Origin: Apostichopus japonicus
Taxonomy: Eukaryota; Echinodermata; Holothuroidea; Aspidochirotida; Stichopodidae
Length of the DNA: 64,000 bases
Direction of reading: 5' to 3'
Assembly: GCF_037975245.1 (NCBI RefSeq)
Contig: NC_092564.1
Coordinates: 16,880,984-16,944,983, forward strand
A program made the position numbers and the translations under genes. Below are positions 63,173 through 64,000 of this stretch, piece by piece. The stretch's first letter is position 1, and every line of letters begins with the position of its first letter. The notes beneath the pieces are model-generated. The model made no database searches. It was not told the DNA's origin and saw only the letters and a list, made by a program, of their open reading frames with translations.

Positions 63173-64000
63173 GAAAACAAAACAAACATAGTATAATAGG
63201 ATATGAGTAGTACATTGTGCGTACCACGCGAAAAAAACCCTACCTTTACACCAATCATTCCTCTTTATTCTCTGAAGACTTTACAAATTGTATTTACAAA
63301 AAATGGCAACTATTAAACTTTTATTAGAAAAGAAGATTGTAAATGTGAAATACTTAAGTTTAATCCCCCCCCCCCCCCGGCCGCGGTTGCTAATTTAACC
63401 ACCTATTTCTCTCTAGCCGTATCTCTATATCCCTTTGAATGTTTGTTTCTGTTCTTACATATATAGGGTAAGCTGTAAAAAACCTAGAAATTATTTGCGT
63501 GCTTTTTATGTTGCTATTCTGTAACAATTTGCACAATAGTGTGGATTGCCTTTGATATATTATTCAAAATAGATATTTGGTGACACCAATATTCCTGCTC
63601 AAAATTAGTTATTAGCCGTTCAGCTATATATCCCAACAATGATGTGGGTCCATCTAATGTTACGTATATACTATTTATAAAGATAATCATACTGCAACAA
63701 AAAAAAGGTTAGCTTTAAGCATGAACAAAACATCAAGTCTGCTACAAACATTATAAACATATATGTTTGTATTTAATAGTATTTACATATGATACAAATA
63801 TTATGATACAAATAATATTAGATACAAATATTATTAGATACAAATAATATTTTCACTACGGTGATTATGTGAGTTTAATTGCTTCAAGAAAAACAAAATT
63901 ATTTAGTCGGCTGTTATGCCATGGTAACATCATTCCTTCCCGGCCCTGTTGCCAGATGCTTTCACAAAATATCACCAAATTTGAAAAGAAAATCATGTCT
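63173..64000. other. Right flank, no gene seen
   Basis: AT-rich DNA with a poly-C run near 63366-63378 and a short ATACAAATATTATxxxG-type direct repeat near 63790-63850. If gene B has further 5' exons they may lie here or beyond the window. Confidence 0.45.

Noticed and set aside
1-64000. CRISPR arrays, operons and bacterial-type signals
   Set aside because: The window is intron-rich eukaryotic DNA, and the tandem repeats found are minisatellites without spacer structure.

Overview
This window is eukaryotic nuclear DNA. Coding sequence is broken into short exons with GT-AG junctions, introns are AT-rich and long, and the DNA between genes is full of non-autonomous transposons, tRNA-derived SINEs, minisatellites, (TA)n tracts and long poly-G/poly-C runs. 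The gene set and the TTAGGG-type repeats inside a MITE fit a marine deuterostome invertebrate. An echinoderm, possibly a sea cucumber, is my best guess, but that is inference and not something the sequence proves.

Layout. (1) 2.1-6.8 kb, plus strand: the 3' part of an LEDGF/HDGFL2-type chromatin gene, with an integrase-binding-domain fold followed by a long acidic tail. Its 3' UTR may run to about 9.6 kb. (2) 10.3-13.2 kb: nested hAT-like elements. (3) 14.9-24.0 kb and 30.0-34.5 kb, minus strand: two tandem omega-class glutathione transferase genes. Both have five coding exons of exactly the same lengths (31, 106, 226, 121, 245 nt) and encode 242 residues. (4) 24.3-25.9 kb: two more hAT-like MITEs with perfect 8-bp target duplications. 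(5) 39.0-47.3 kb, plus strand: a complete eight-exon FMN-dependent 2-hydroxyacid oxidase of 380 residues, without a recognisable C-terminal peroxisomal signal. (6) 48.6-51.8 kb and 57.6-62.5 kb, minus strand: two related single-pass membrane proteins. Each has a Ser/Thr-rich stalk, one transmembrane helix and a long cytoplasmic tail full of YxxL/YxxV motifs, some spaced like ITAMs. I cannot assign them to a named family. They are the best candidate here for an undescribed signalling system. (7) The remainder is repeats, including a large palindrome around a (TA)n tract at 53 kb next to a decayed GIY-YIG endonuclease fragment, and two copies of a MITE carrying telomere-like repeats.

The genes do not form one pathway. 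The GST pair and the tyrosine-motif pair are local tandem duplications. The hydroxyacid oxidase and the first tyrosine-motif gene converge at 47.3-48.6 kb. Exon joins were worked out by hand from splice sites, reading phase and family similarity, and no transcript evidence was available.
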